Assembly: GCF_003001935.1 (NCBI RefSeq)
Contig: NZ_PVNG01000007.1
Span: forward strand, 248,001 to 312,000
Direction: 5' to 3'
DNA: 64,000 nt
Source: Nonomuraea fuscirosea
Lineage (GTDB): Bacteria > Actinomycetota > Actinomycetes > Streptosporangiales > Streptosporangiaceae
The notes beneath the pieces are model-generated. The model was not told the origin of the DNA. It worked only from the letters and a program-made list of their open reading frames with translations, and ran no database searches. Of the stretch, positions 44,233-52,648 are shown piece by piece. Within the stretch, counting starts at the first letter, position 1. Each line of letters opens with the position of its first letter. Both the position numbers and the translations under genes were made by a program.

Positions 44233-46305
44233 TCAGGTGGTGATGCCCAGGGAGCGCTTGAGGAACTCCACCTGGAGCAGCAGCAGGTTCTCCGCCACGA
44301 CCTCCTGCGGCGTCATGTGGGTCACCCCCGACAACGGCAGCACGTTGTGCTGGCGGCCGGCGGCCAGGAGGGCTGAGGAGAGGCGGAGGGTGTGGGCGGC
44401 CACGACGTTGTCGTCGGCGAGGCCGTGGATGAGCAGGAGCGGGCGTTCGAGCTTGGCCGCGTCGGCGAACAGCGAGGAGTTGTCGTACGCCTCGGGGTGC
44501 TGCTCGGGATGGCCCAGGTAGCGCTCGGTGTAGCAGGTGTCGTAGAGCCGCCAGTCCGTCACCGGCGCGCCCGCGACGGCGGCGTGGAAGACGTCGGGAC
44601 GGCGCAGGACCGCGAGTGCGGCCAGGAAGCCGCCGAAGGACCAGCCGCGGATGGCGACCCGGCTCAGGTCGAGGTCGTCGGGGTACTGCTCGGCCACGCC
44701 CTGCAGCGCGTCGATCTGGTCGTCGAGCGCGGGGCTCGCCAGGTCGCCGCGGACCGCGCGCTCGAAGTCGGTGCCCCGGCCCGGGGTGCCGCGGCCGTCG
44801 GCCACGATGACGGCGAAGCCCTGCTCGGCGAACCACTGGCTCTCCAGGAACGCGCCCCGCCGGTTGAGCACCCGCTGCGCGTGCGGCCCGCCGTACGGGT
44901 CCATCAGCACCGGCAGCCGGCCGGAGCCCTGCTCGTGCCACGAGGGCAGCACCACGGCGGTGGCCAGTTCGCGTCGGCCGGAACGGCCGAGCGAGACCCG
45001 CAGGTCGAGGCCGGGACGCTCGGCGAACGACGGGATCGGCACCGCCATGCCGTCGCGGCGGACGACCGTGGTGGAGACGCCCTCGGCGTCGAGGCTCTGC
45101 TCGGTCAGCACGCCGACCCCGCCCGACATCCGCCCGGAGAACACCCCGGAACGGGTCGACACGGGCAGCAGCGAGTGGCCGTCCCACGTCCACAGCTGGA
45201 TCTCGGTCGGGTCGCCGCTCGCGCTGAACAGCACGCTGTCGTGATCGACGTCGAGCACGGCGCGCACCTGCAGCGTCGGGGGCGTGACGGCGCGGTCGCC
45301 GACGAACAGCCGGTGGCCGCCCTCGGAGTTGGCCACCCACACGAGCGAGCCGTCGTCGAGGTGGGCGGGCACGCCGCCGACGATGTCGACCCAGGCGGGA
45401 TCGGTGTCCTCGCGCACCAGCGAGGACGCGCCGGTCACCGGGTCGACGGTGAACAGCCGCATCGTCCGCTGGTCGCGGGTGAGGGTGACGATCGACAGCG
45501 CGTGGGAGTCCCAGGCGGCGGTGGTGAGGTATTCCTCGTCGTACGGCACCGCCACCCGCGACCCGTCGAGCCCCAGTACGAACAGCCCGGTCACCGCGTT
45601 GGGCGTGCCCGCGGCCGGATAGCGCTGGGCCACGGGGGGACGGTCGGGGTTGGCCGGGTCGGCGATGTGCCACACGCGGACGGGGGCCTCGTCGGCGCGT
45701 TCGACCAGGAGCGCGTCACTCGAAGGGGACCACCAGTAGCCCCGCATCCGGTCCATCTCCTCGGCGGCGATGAACTCGGCCAGCCCGTACGTGACCGTCT
45801 CGGTCTCCGGCTCGGCCAGCGCGCGATCCGCGCCGGAGGCCAGGTCCTGGACGCGCAGGGCGCCTCCGGTGACGTAGGCGACATGTCGCCCGTCGGGGGA
45901 CAGGCGGGGATCGATGACCGGACCGGGCGTCTCCAGCCTGCGGGCCTGCCCGCCGGCCAGCTCCACCACGTAGAGCGCGCCGGACAGGGCGAAGCAGGCC
46001 CTGGTCAGGCCGGTGTCGGGGGCGTAGGCCACCACGCCGCCCGCCGCCTCGCGGCTGCGCTCGCGCCTGGCCCGCTCCTCCGGCGGCAGGTCCTCGTCGT
46101 CGGAGTGCAGCGTGCGCGGGTCGACCACCAGGCGCTCGACGTGGGTGCCGGTGTCGAGCTCCCACATGCAGGTCACCGGATCGGTGCCCGACCTGGTGCG
46201 CAGGAACACCACCCGGTCGCCGTCGGGGGAGATGGTGAAGCCCCTGGGCACGCCCAGGGTGAAACGGCGGGTCCTGGCAGACAGGCGCGGGAAGCTCTCG
46301 CTCAT
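44233..46305 (-). CDS. S9-family prolyl oligopeptidase / dipeptidyl peptidase
   Basis: This 690-aa serine peptidase has an N-terminal beta-propeller (DPP-IV type) and a C-terminal alpha/beta-hydrolase domain. The catalytic Ser is in RGWSFGG, the Asp in HGLADDNV and the His in SGVTHMTP. EFIAAEEMDR in the propeller is the double-Glu motif that binds the substrate N-terminus in DPP-IV-like enzymes. No signal peptide is present, so it is cytoplasmic. ATG 46305 is preferred; the longer frame lies antisense to mshB. Confidence 0.92.
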   Translation of the reverse strand: MSESFPRLSARTRRFTLGVPRGFTISPDGDRVVFLRTRSGTDPVTCMWELDTGTHVERLVVDPRTLHSDDEDLPPEERARRERSREAAGGVVAYAPDTGLTRACFALSGALYVVELAGGQARRLETPGPVIDPRLSPDGRHVAYVTGGALRVQDLASGADRALAEPETETVTYGLAEFIAAEEMDRMRGYWWSPSSDALLVERADEAPVRVWHIADPANPDRPPVAQRYPAAGTPNAVTGLFVLGLDGSRVAVPYDEEYLTTAAWDSHALSIVTLTRDQRTMRLFTVDPVTGASSLVREDTDPAWVDIVGGVPAHLDDGSLVWVANSEGGHRLFVGDRAVTPPTLQVRAVLDVDHDSVLFSASGDPTEIQLWTWDGHSLLPVSTRSGVFSGRMSGGVGVLTEQSLDAEGVSTTVVRRDGMAVPIPSFAERPGLDLRVSLGRSGRRELATAVVLPSWHEQGSGRLPVLMDPYGGPHAQRVLNRRGAFLESQWFAEQGFAVIVADGRGTPGRGTDFERAVRGDLASPALDDQIDALQGVAEQYPDDLDLSRVAIRGWSFGGFLAALAVLRRPDVFHAAVAGAPVTDWRLYDTCYTERYLGHPEQHPEAYDNSSLFADAAKLERPLLLIHGLADDNVVAAHTLRLSSALLAAGRQHNVLPLSGVTHMTPQEVVAENLLLLQVEFLKRSLGITT

Positions 46306-46338
46306 GGCCTCAATCCTGCCATTGCTACGCTCGTGGGC

Positions 46339-47244
46339 ATGACTGATCGACGGCTGCTGCTCGTGCACGCGCACCCGGACGACGAGGCGATCGGCACCGG
46401 CGCGACCATGGCCAAATACGTCGCCGAGGGCGCCCACGTCACGCTCGTGACCTGCACGCTGGGCGAGGAGGGGGAGATCATCCCGCACGACCTCGCGCAG
46501 CTGGCCGCCGACCGGGACGACGCGCTCGGCCCGTACCGGATCGGCGAGCTCGCCGCCGCCTGCCAGGCGCTCGGCGTCGAGGACCATCGCTTCCTGGGCG
46601 GGCCGGGCCGTTACCGCGACTCGGGCATGATGGGCGTGGCCGGCAACGACCACCCGAAGGCGTTCTGGGGCGCCGACCTCGACGAGGCGGCGGGCGAGCT
46701 GGTCAAGGTCATCCGTGAGGTACGCCCGCAGGTGCTCGTCACGTACGACGCCAACGGCTTCTACGGCCATCCCGACCACATCCAGGCGCATCGGGTTTCG
46801 CGCAGGGCGTTCGAGCTGGCGGCGAAACCCGGCTTCGGCGAGGGCGAGCCCTGGCAGATCGCGAAGTTCTACCACACGGCCGTGGCCAGGTCCGTCATGC
46901 GGCGCGGGGCGGAGGCGATGCGCGAGTCCGAGACGGGTTTCCTCCTGGAGGACGTCGACGACATGCCCTTCGGCTGCCAGGACGAGGACATCACCACCGA
47001 GATCGACGCGCGTCCCTGGATCGGCAACAAGATCGAGGCCATGCGGGCGCACGCCACGCAGATCAGTGTCGAGCCGCCCTGGTACGCGCTGTCGAACAAC
47101 ATCGGCCAGGAGGTCCTGGGCGTCGAGCACTACACGCTGGCCATCGGCGTGCCCGGCCCTCCGGTGCCTGGTCCGCCCGTCGAGGCGGGTGGCCTCGGAG
47201 AGCCGTACGACCGCGAGAACGATCTCTTCGCGGGCATCCACTAA
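46339..47244 (+). CDS. mshB: Mycothiol deacetylase MshB
   Basis: This 301-aa zinc deacetylase removes the acetyl group from GlcNAc-inositol in mycothiol synthesis. Zinc ligands are His12 and Asp15 in HAHPDDE and His144 in YGHPDHI. The C-terminal part follows MshB and not the related Mca (GMMGVAGNDHPKAFW region, NNIGQEVLGVEHYTL). It is divergent from the S9 peptidase with a 33-nt gap and followed by a small membrane-protein gene. Its presence marks the host as an actinobacterium. Confidence 0.93.
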   Translation: MTDRRLLLVHAHPDDEAIGTGATMAKYVAEGAHVTLVTCTLGEEGEIIPHDLAQLAADRDDALGPYRIGELAAACQALGVEDHRFLGGPGRYRDSGMMGVAGNDHPKAFWGADLDEAAGELVKVIREVRPQVLVTYDANGFYGHPDHIQAHRVSRRAFELAAKPGFGEGEPWQIAKFYHTAVARSVMRRGAEAMRESETGFLLEDVDDMPFGCQDEDITTEIDARPWIGNKIEAMRAHATQISVEPPWYALSNNIGQEVLGVEHYTLAIGVPGPPVPGPPVEAGGLGEPYDRENDLFAGIH

Positions 47245-47255
47245 CCTCGTGCGAT

Positions 47256-47672
47256 ATGGAACATCGCAGCCAGGCCGAGTCGGCGCTGGGCGGGGCGGCG
47301 TACGGGATGCTGTTCGTGCTCGGGGTCGTCATGGCGATCGTGGGTGGGTTCACGCATCCCGTGTGGCAGTCCGGCCTGATCCCGGTGTCGGCGATCGTCT
47401 GGGTGCTGGCGTTGTTCGGGGTGTGCGCGGGGGCGGGCCGGCTGATGCGGGCGAAGCTCGGCGCCACGACGGCCGGGCTCGGGTGGCTGCTGGTGACGAT
47501 GCCGTTCACGCTGGAGCTGAGCGCCGGTGACCTGGTGATCGCCAGCGGAGCGCCGGGCTATGTCTACCTTTACGGGGGATTGGCCGCTCTTGTGGCGGGC
47601 TATCTGCTTTCGCCCTCATCAGGAGGGGGTTCGTGGCTTTTGCGTGGGTACCCCCCGAAGAATTCCATGTAG
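47256..47672 (+). CDS. DUF6113-like small membrane protein
   Basis: This 138-aa protein has four hydrophobic segments (AAYGMLFVLGVVMAIVGGF; IPVSAIVWVLALFGVCAG; TTAGLGWLLVTMPFTL; YLYGGLAALVAGYLL). Small four-helix proteins of this type follow mshB in other actinobacteria (DUF6113 group); their role is unknown. It starts 11 nt after mshB, and its end overlaps the next gene by 40 nt. Confidence 0.65.
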   Translation: MEHRSQAESALGGAAYGMLFVLGVVMAIVGGFTHPVWQSGLIPVSAIVWVLALFGVCAGAGRLMRAKLGATTAGLGWLLVTMPFTLELSAGDLVIASGAPGYVYLYGGLAALVAGYLLSPSSGGGSWLLRGYPPKNSM

Positions 47673-48184
47673 AGGCATACAGTGGCTTAGTGCATTCCAT
47701 CGAGCGGCACGTGGACCCGGCAACCTACCGTAAAGTCGTCGGCCGTTTCGCCACAGGAGTCGCGATCGTCACGACCCGGCTCGGTGACGTCGATCATGCG
47801 ATGACCGTCAACTCCTTCACCTCCGTCTCGCTCGATCCGCTGCTGGTGCTGTTCTGCGCCGAGAAGGTGGCGCGGTTCCATGACGCGGTGCTGGAGTCCG
47901 GGACGTGGGGCGTGTCGGTGTTACCGGCCTCCATGGAGGACGCCTCGCGCTTCTTCGCCCACCGGGGGCGGCCGCTGAACGGCCAGCTCGCCAGGTGGCC
48001 GCATCATCGGGGCGAGTCGGGGGTGCCGTTGTTCGACGGGGCCATCGCCACCGTCGAGTGCGCGACCACGGCGGTGCACGACAGCGGGGACCACTCGATC
48101 GTGGTGGGCGAGGTGAGCGCGCTGGACACGCCGACGGACGCCGCGCCGCTCCTGTACCACGAAGGACGCTACAAGACCGTCTGA
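47633..48184 (+). CDS. Flavin reductase-like FMN-binding protein
   Basis: This 183-aa protein has a flavin-reductase domain: FATGVAIVTTRLG, MTVNSFTSVSLDPLLVLFCAEK, SVLPASMEDASRFFA and a C-terminal VGEVSAL...LLYHEGRY. Such enzymes use NAD(P)H to reduce FMN for a partner monooxygenase or act as FMN-dependent oxidoreductases. GTG 47633 follows AGGAGG at ideal distance although it overlaps the gene before it; GTG 47690 is a later option. No monooxygenase partner is adjacent. Confidence 0.85.
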   Translation: MAFAWVPPEEFHVEAYSGLVHSIERHVDPATYRKVVGRFATGVAIVTTRLGDVDHAMTVNSFTSVSLDPLLVLFCAEKVARFHDAVLESGTWGVSVLPASMEDASRFFAHRGRPLNGQLARWPHHRGESGVPLFDGAIATVECATTAVHDSGDHSIVVGEVSALDTPTDAAPLLYHEGRYKTV

Positions 48185-48287
48185 GGTGAATGTCCGCAGG
48201 GCCGGGAGTCTCGTCCGCTGAACCGGGAGGGATGCTCCTGCGGCCTGCTCATCCGCGCGGGAAGCGTGCGGCGCGGCCGGGCATGAG

Positions 48288-48315
48288 CCGGGCCAGGCGC
48301 TTCGGCCTGGCCCGG
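48288..48315. terminator. Hairpin between convergent genes
   Basis: CCGGGCCAGGC-GCTTCG-GCCTGGCCCGG: perfect 11-bp stem with a 6-nt loop, followed by TTCTG. It lies between the flavin reductase gene and the convergent Pro/Thr-rich protein gene. Confidence 0.7.
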
Positions 48316-48388
48316 TTCTGCTGGGCGGAACGGTGGCCGGCTGTGCGGCCGGTCGCGTGCCGGTTCTCCTGGTTGGTGCGTGCCGGTT

Positions 48389-49525
48389 CTACTGGTTACG
48401 GGCGACGGGCGGGCCGGGCTGGGCGGCCGTCGTGGCGTCCCCCGAGGTGCCGGCCGGAGCGGTCGTGTCCGTCGGAACGCTCGTGTCGGTCGGGGCGGGC
48501 GTGTCCGTCGGTGGGGTCGTGTCCGTCGGGGTCGGGGTCGGGGTCGGGGTCTCCGAGGGGTCGTCGGCCGGAGGCTCGGACGGCGGCGGGCAGGTCGGGA
48601 TCTCAGTGGTCGGGGACGCGCTCGGAGGGGCGGTGTCCGCGGGCGGATCGGTGGGCGGATCCGACGGCGGATCCGACGGCGGATCCGACGGGGGATCGGT
48701 CGGAGGATCGGTCACGGTCGGCGTCGGCGCCGGGGTCTCACTGACCGTCGGCGTAGGCGTCGGTGTCGGGGTCTCGCTCGGCGTCACGGTGGGTGACACG
48801 GTGGGCGACACGGTCGCGGTCGGTGAGGTCGCGTCAGTGGGAACGGCCGGCGGCTCGCTGGGCGGGTCGGACGGTTCGACGGACGGCTGGCAGGTGAACG
48901 TGACCGTCGGCCCCGGCTCGGTGACGGTGACCGTGGGACCCGGTTCGGTCACCGTGACCGTCTCCTTGATGGTGACGGTCGGCAGCGGCGCCATCGCGAC
49001 GTCGGCCCTGCCTTGCTTCTTGTACGTGCCGCGCCCCAGCCGGGCCCGGGTGCTCCCTTCGCCGCCGAGCACGGTGAGCTCCACGTTCGCGGTCTTGCAC
49101 GATCTTCTCTTGCACACCCGCTGCTCGACGGAGAAGAAGCCCGCTCCTTCGTAGGCGACCGAGACGTTCAGATAGGAAACGCCCCGCCTCTTGACCACCT
49201 TCGTCTCGGCGGTGTATTCCCCGGTCGTGGGGCTCTCCGTCGGCGTGGGGGCCGGGGTCAAGGTCTCGGTCGGGGGCGGCGTCTCAGAAGGCGGCCCTGA
49301 AGAGGGCGGCCCCGAAGGAGGCGAAGTTTCGGAGGGCGGCGTCTGGGACGGGGGCGTCTCGGACGGGGGCGTCGTCGAGGGTGCGGCGGCTAACGCCAGC
49401 CGCCCGTTGGAAGGGGTGTCAGTGAATCGTAGGGAATCGGTCGCTGACGTCTGGGTGATCGCGACTCCGCCGGCTCCTGCCAGTGCAACGGTGCCGAGCA
49501 GCGCGCCCAGGATGGAGAATCTCAT
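48389..49525 (-). CDS. Secreted Pro/Thr-rich surface protein
   Basis: This 378-aa protein has a signal peptide (MRFSILGALLGTVALAGAGGVA). A Pro/Thr/Ser linker follows, then one small folded domain (about 105-185) with a Cys pair (VCKRRSCK) and repeated VTVTEPGPT strands. Its C-terminal half is a Pro/Thr/Asp tract with PPSDPPSDPP repeats. The tract looks like a wall-spanning or mucin-like stalk; there is no sortase signal. The family is not recognised. The general design (secreted, Thr/Pro-rich) resembles the gene at 4853. Confidence 0.6.
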   Translation of the reverse strand: MRFSILGALLGTVALAGAGGVAITQTSATDSLRFTDTPSNGRLALAAAPSTTPPSETPPSQTPPSETSPPSGPPSSGPPSETPPPTETLTPAPTPTESPTTGEYTAETKVVKRRGVSYLNVSVAYEGAGFFSVEQRVCKRRSCKTANVELTVLGGEGSTRARLGRGTYKKQGRADVAMAPLPTVTIKETVTVTEPGPTVTVTEPGPTVTFTCQPSVEPSDPPSEPPAVPTDATSPTATVSPTVSPTVTPSETPTPTPTPTVSETPAPTPTVTDPPTDPPSDPPSDPPSDPPTDPPADTAPPSASPTTEIPTCPPPSEPPADDPSETPTPTPTPTDTTPPTDTPAPTDTSVPTDTTAPAGTSGDATTAAQPGPPVARNQ

Positions 49526-49558
49526 AATCCTGCTCTTTGGGAGATTTCAGGACGGGGA

Positions 49559-49588
49559 TCATTATTCCGACTTGTCAAGATTGGTCAA
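49559..49588 (-). promoter_or_regulatory. Predicted promoter of the Pro/Thr-rich gene
   Basis: On the minus strand TTGACC (49588-49583), an 18-nt spacer and TAATGA (49564-49559) precede the start by about 35 nt. A second TTGACA lies inside the spacer as an 11-bp direct repeat (TCTTGACC/TCTTGACA). Confidence 0.5.
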
Positions 49589-49599
49589 GACTCAGACGC

Positions 49600-50025
49600 A
49601 TGAACAGGCGCTTCCGGTTCCGGCGGGCGGCGAACTATGTGAACCTCTCCACGCCGCTCGGTCTGCTGATCGCTTTCGTCGGCGGGGCGTCCAGGACGCC
49701 CGGTCCCAACGGCCTCATCCTGGCCTTCGGCTACCGCTACAGGTTCCCCGTCGCGGGGGCGTTCACCGTCGGGAACGTGGTCCTGACCAGGCACGACTCG
49801 CTGAGTGAGCAGCTCGTCCTGCACGAGGGGCGGCACGCCACGCAGTGGGCCTGGTGCGTCGGGCTGCCGATGCTGCCGCTCTACCTGCTGTCCATGCTGG
49901 TGTCGGTCATCGTCTGCGGGCACCAGGCGTCGTACAACGTCTTCGAACGGCTGGCCGGGCTGGACGACGGCGGCTACCCGCGCAGGCCGGCGCGCTGGCG
50001 GCGCGGCGGCGGCAGTGCAGGTTGA
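49600..50025 (+). CDS. Small membrane protein with HEGRH motif
   Basis: This protein of about 141 residues has two hydrophobic stretches (PLGLLIAFVGGA; LPMLPLYLLSMLVSVIVCG). Between them is LSEQLVLHEGRHATQWAWC, an HExxH-like motif in helical context. HExxH next to a membrane helix suggests a minimal metallopeptidase-like fold; catalysis is unproven, and the third metal ligand is not evident. ATG 49600 (MNRRFRFRR) is preferred to 49537, which would start in the promoter of the divergent gene. Confidence 0.55.
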   Translation: MNRRFRFRRAANYVNLSTPLGLLIAFVGGASRTPGPNGLILAFGYRYRFPVAGAFTVGNVVLTRHDSLSEQLVLHEGRHATQWAWCVGLPMLPLYLLSMLVSVIVCGHQASYNVFERLAGLDDGGYPRRPARWRRGGGSAG

Positions 50026-50041
50026 CGAGCCTCTGTCAAGG

Positions 50042-52561
50042 TCAGGGCGTTAACCGCAGCGTGTGCGCCGCGGCCTTCTTGACCGCCTCCGGCGAGGAGT
50101 ACATCGGCAGCAGCTCGCCCTTCGCCCACACCGCCGCCTGGTCCCAGTAGTTGTCGTGGAAGGCGTGACCGGAGGCGCCGGTCAGGTTGATCCAGCGGGA
50201 CTTGTCCAGGTCCGACAGGTCGACGACCATGCGCATCGACGGCACGGCGGTCACCGCGTACCCCTGCTGAACGTTCCACCCCGTCGCGTTCACCGCGTCC
50301 TTGCTCCCGGACACCGCCAGCGGCCCCCGGTTGAACAGCGCCTCGACCGGCGCGATGCCCGACATGCCGAGCGAGCCGTTGACCAGTTCGAGCTGGTGCA
50401 GATCGCCCCAGCGCCACGCCTTGACCTCCGGCCCGAGCCGGTCGGCGAGCTCCTGGTACGCCGACGCCATCGCCTGACGCAGGATGTCGTCGCGGGTCTC
50501 CGTCAGCTCCTCGGTGCCCGCGTCGTCCCAGAAGGGGTCGTCAGGGGCCTCCAGGAGCCGCCTGACGACCTCGTACCAGCGGTCGCCTCCCGTGGGCCGG
50601 GCGGCCTCGGGCAGGTCGTCGTCGAACGTCAGCGTGAGCAGGTGACGCCAGACGGCGTTGAAGTAGGCCGCGGCGGCCGAGCCGGACTCCTGCGCGCGGT
50701 CCCACGACTTCAGCAGCTCCCTGGCCTGTACGGCCGGCCCGGCCAGGTCCACCTTCATCAGCGCGGGCACGAGCGTATCGGCGAAGCCGTTGCCCGAGTC
50801 GCGCTGGATCCGCAGCATGGTTTCGGTGTCGATCGGGCCCTTCTTGAGCGCCTCCGTCAGCAGGGTGCGGATGCGTTCTGAACGGTAGCCGTAGGCCCAG
50901 TCCTTGGTCAGCAGCGGCTTGTAGCGGCCGGGGTCGATGACGGCGTTGTTGGCGGTGACGATGAAGCCGTCATCGGGGTCCTCGACGGTGGGCAGCTGGT
51001 CGTACGGGATCGGCGCGGGCCGCCACTCGTACTCGCCGGTCCAGCCGGGGACGGGCCAGGTGCCGTCGCCCTTCTCCCGTACGGGGACGCGCCCAGGGGC
51101 CTGATATCCGATCTTGCCCGTCGTGTCGGCGTAGACGAGGTTCTGCGAGGGGACGTCGAACAGCGAGGCCGCGGCCTTGAACTCGTTCCAGTCGGTGGCC
51201 TTGTTCAGCGCGAAGATCGCGTCGGCCGTGCGGCCGGGCGTCAGCGCGGTCCACTGCAGCGCCACCGCGTTGGCCTCGCCGCTGGGCCGCGCGTTCGGCA
51301 TCACCTCGTTGATCAGCGGGCCGTGCCGGGTGCTCTTGACGGTGATCGTGACGGGCGACCGGCCGGCCACCTTGATCACCTCTTTCCTGGTCTCCAGCTT
51401 CACCTGTTCGCCCTGGTACAGGTACGTGTCGCCGGACACCTGCTCCAGGAACAGGTCGGCCACGTCGGGCCCCAGGTTCGTGAAGCCCCAGGCGATCTTG
51501 TCCGTGTGCCCGATGACCACCCCGGGCAGCCCGGCGAAGGTGAACCCGGTGACGTCGTACGGGCACGCCTCGGTGATCGTCCGACAGTGCAGCCCCGCTT
51601 GATACCAGACCGACGGCATCTGCGCCGACAGGTGCGGGTCGTTGGCCAGGAGCGGCTTGCCGCTGAGGGTGTTGGCCCCGGAGACCACCCATGAGTTCGA
51701 CCCGATGCCCTCCCGGTCCGCGGTGCTCATGGTGCTCGGCACGTTCCGCAGCGTCCCGGCCGCGTCGGTGAGCGCCCGCCCGGCCCGCAGCCGCGGCTGG
51801 GCCCGCTGGTCGAAGCGGCTCTGGGCGATGGCGCCCTCGTTGACGATCGGCAGGTGACGGTCGTAGGGGTAACCGGGATAGAGCTGGTCGACGCGCTCCC
51901 TGGGCAGCTTGGTCAGGGCGAGCGCGCGGTCGATCTCGTCCTCCATGTTGGAGCGCAGGTCCCAGGCCATGGCCTTCAGCCAGGCCAGGGAGTCGACCGC
52001 GGTCCACTTCTCCGGCGTGCCGCCGCCGCCCTGGAGCTTGAGCACGGAGTATTCGAGACTGCGGTCGGAGGCGTTGGGGTTGGCGCTGAGCCAGGCGTTG
52101 ACGCCCGCCGCGTACGCGTCGAGGTAGTCCTTCGTGTCCTGGGCCAGCTCGGGCAGCTCCTGCTCGGCCACCCGGCGCCAGCCCATGGTCCGCAGCGCCT
52201 TGTCGTTGTCGAGGGTGGAGGCGCCGAACAGCTCGGACAGGCGTCCGGCGGTCGTGTGGCGGCGGAAGTCCATCTCGTAGAAGCGGTCCTGGGCGTGGAC
52301 GAAGCCCTGGGCCATGAACAGGTCCGTGGCGCTGTCCGCGTAGATGTGTGGAATTCCAGATTTATCGCGATAAATCTCCACGCTTCCCGTCAGGCCAGGC
52401 AGCCGCAGCGACCCGTCCACCTGGGGGAACGACTTCCGCACCGTGTAGACCAGCACGCCCGCCAGCACGAGGACGAGCGCGAGCGCGACGGTCAACGACC
52501 GGGCCGCCCACCGCAACGGCCACGGCATCCACGCATAGGGCCTCACCGCCACCTCCTTCAT
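50042..52561 (-). CDS. Penicillin acylase-family Ntn hydrolase
   Basis: This 839-aa precursor is expected to cut itself into two subunits. It has an N-terminal membrane anchor (about 18-42). The alpha region carries DKSGIPHIYADSATDLFMAQGFVHAQDRFYEMD. The cleavage site is GIGSNSWVVSG, whose Ser (near residue 289) becomes the catalytic N-terminal Ser, and NDPHL follows. This pattern fits acylases of cephalosporin/penicillin or acyl-homoserine lactones; the substrate is not predictable. It lies 87 nt after cysS in the same direction and may be cotranscribed. Confidence 0.88.
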   Translation of the reverse strand: MKEVAVRPYAWMPWPLRWAARSLTVALALVLVLAGVLVYTVRKSFPQVDGSLRLPGLTGSVEIYRDKSGIPHIYADSATDLFMAQGFVHAQDRFYEMDFRRHTTAGRLSELFGASTLDNDKALRTMGWRRVAEQELPELAQDTKDYLDAYAAGVNAWLSANPNASDRSLEYSVLKLQGGGGTPEKWTAVDSLAWLKAMAWDLRSNMEDEIDRALALTKLPRERVDQLYPGYPYDRHLPIVNEGAIAQSRFDQRAQPRLRAGRALTDAAGTLRNVPSTMSTADREGIGSNSWVVSGANTLSGKPLLANDPHLSAQMPSVWYQAGLHCRTITEACPYDVTGFTFAGLPGVVIGHTDKIAWGFTNLGPDVADLFLEQVSGDTYLYQGEQVKLETRKEVIKVAGRSPVTITVKSTRHGPLINEVMPNARPSGEANAVALQWTALTPGRTADAIFALNKATDWNEFKAAASLFDVPSQNLVYADTTGKIGYQAPGRVPVREKGDGTWPVPGWTGEYEWRPAPIPYDQLPTVEDPDDGFIVTANNAVIDPGRYKPLLTKDWAYGYRSERIRTLLTEALKKGPIDTETMLRIQRDSGNGFADTLVPALMKVDLAGPAVQARELLKSWDRAQESGSAAAAYFNAVWRHLLTLTFDDDLPEAARPTGGDRWYEVVRRLLEAPDDPFWDDAGTEELTETRDDILRQAMASAYQELADRLGPEVKAWRWGDLHQLELVNGSLGMSGIAPVEALFNRGPLAVSGSKDAVNATGWNVQQGYAVTAVPSMRMVVDLSDLDKSRWINLTGASGHAFHDNYWDQAAVWAKGELLPMYSSPEAVKKAAAHTLRLTP

Positions 52562-52648
52562 GCCGAACTGGCATCAAGTCTGGCAGTTCGCGATCACTGC
52601 TCCGGACGGGACGAGCACTCCAGCGGGGGCTCGCCCCGGCCGGGACGA

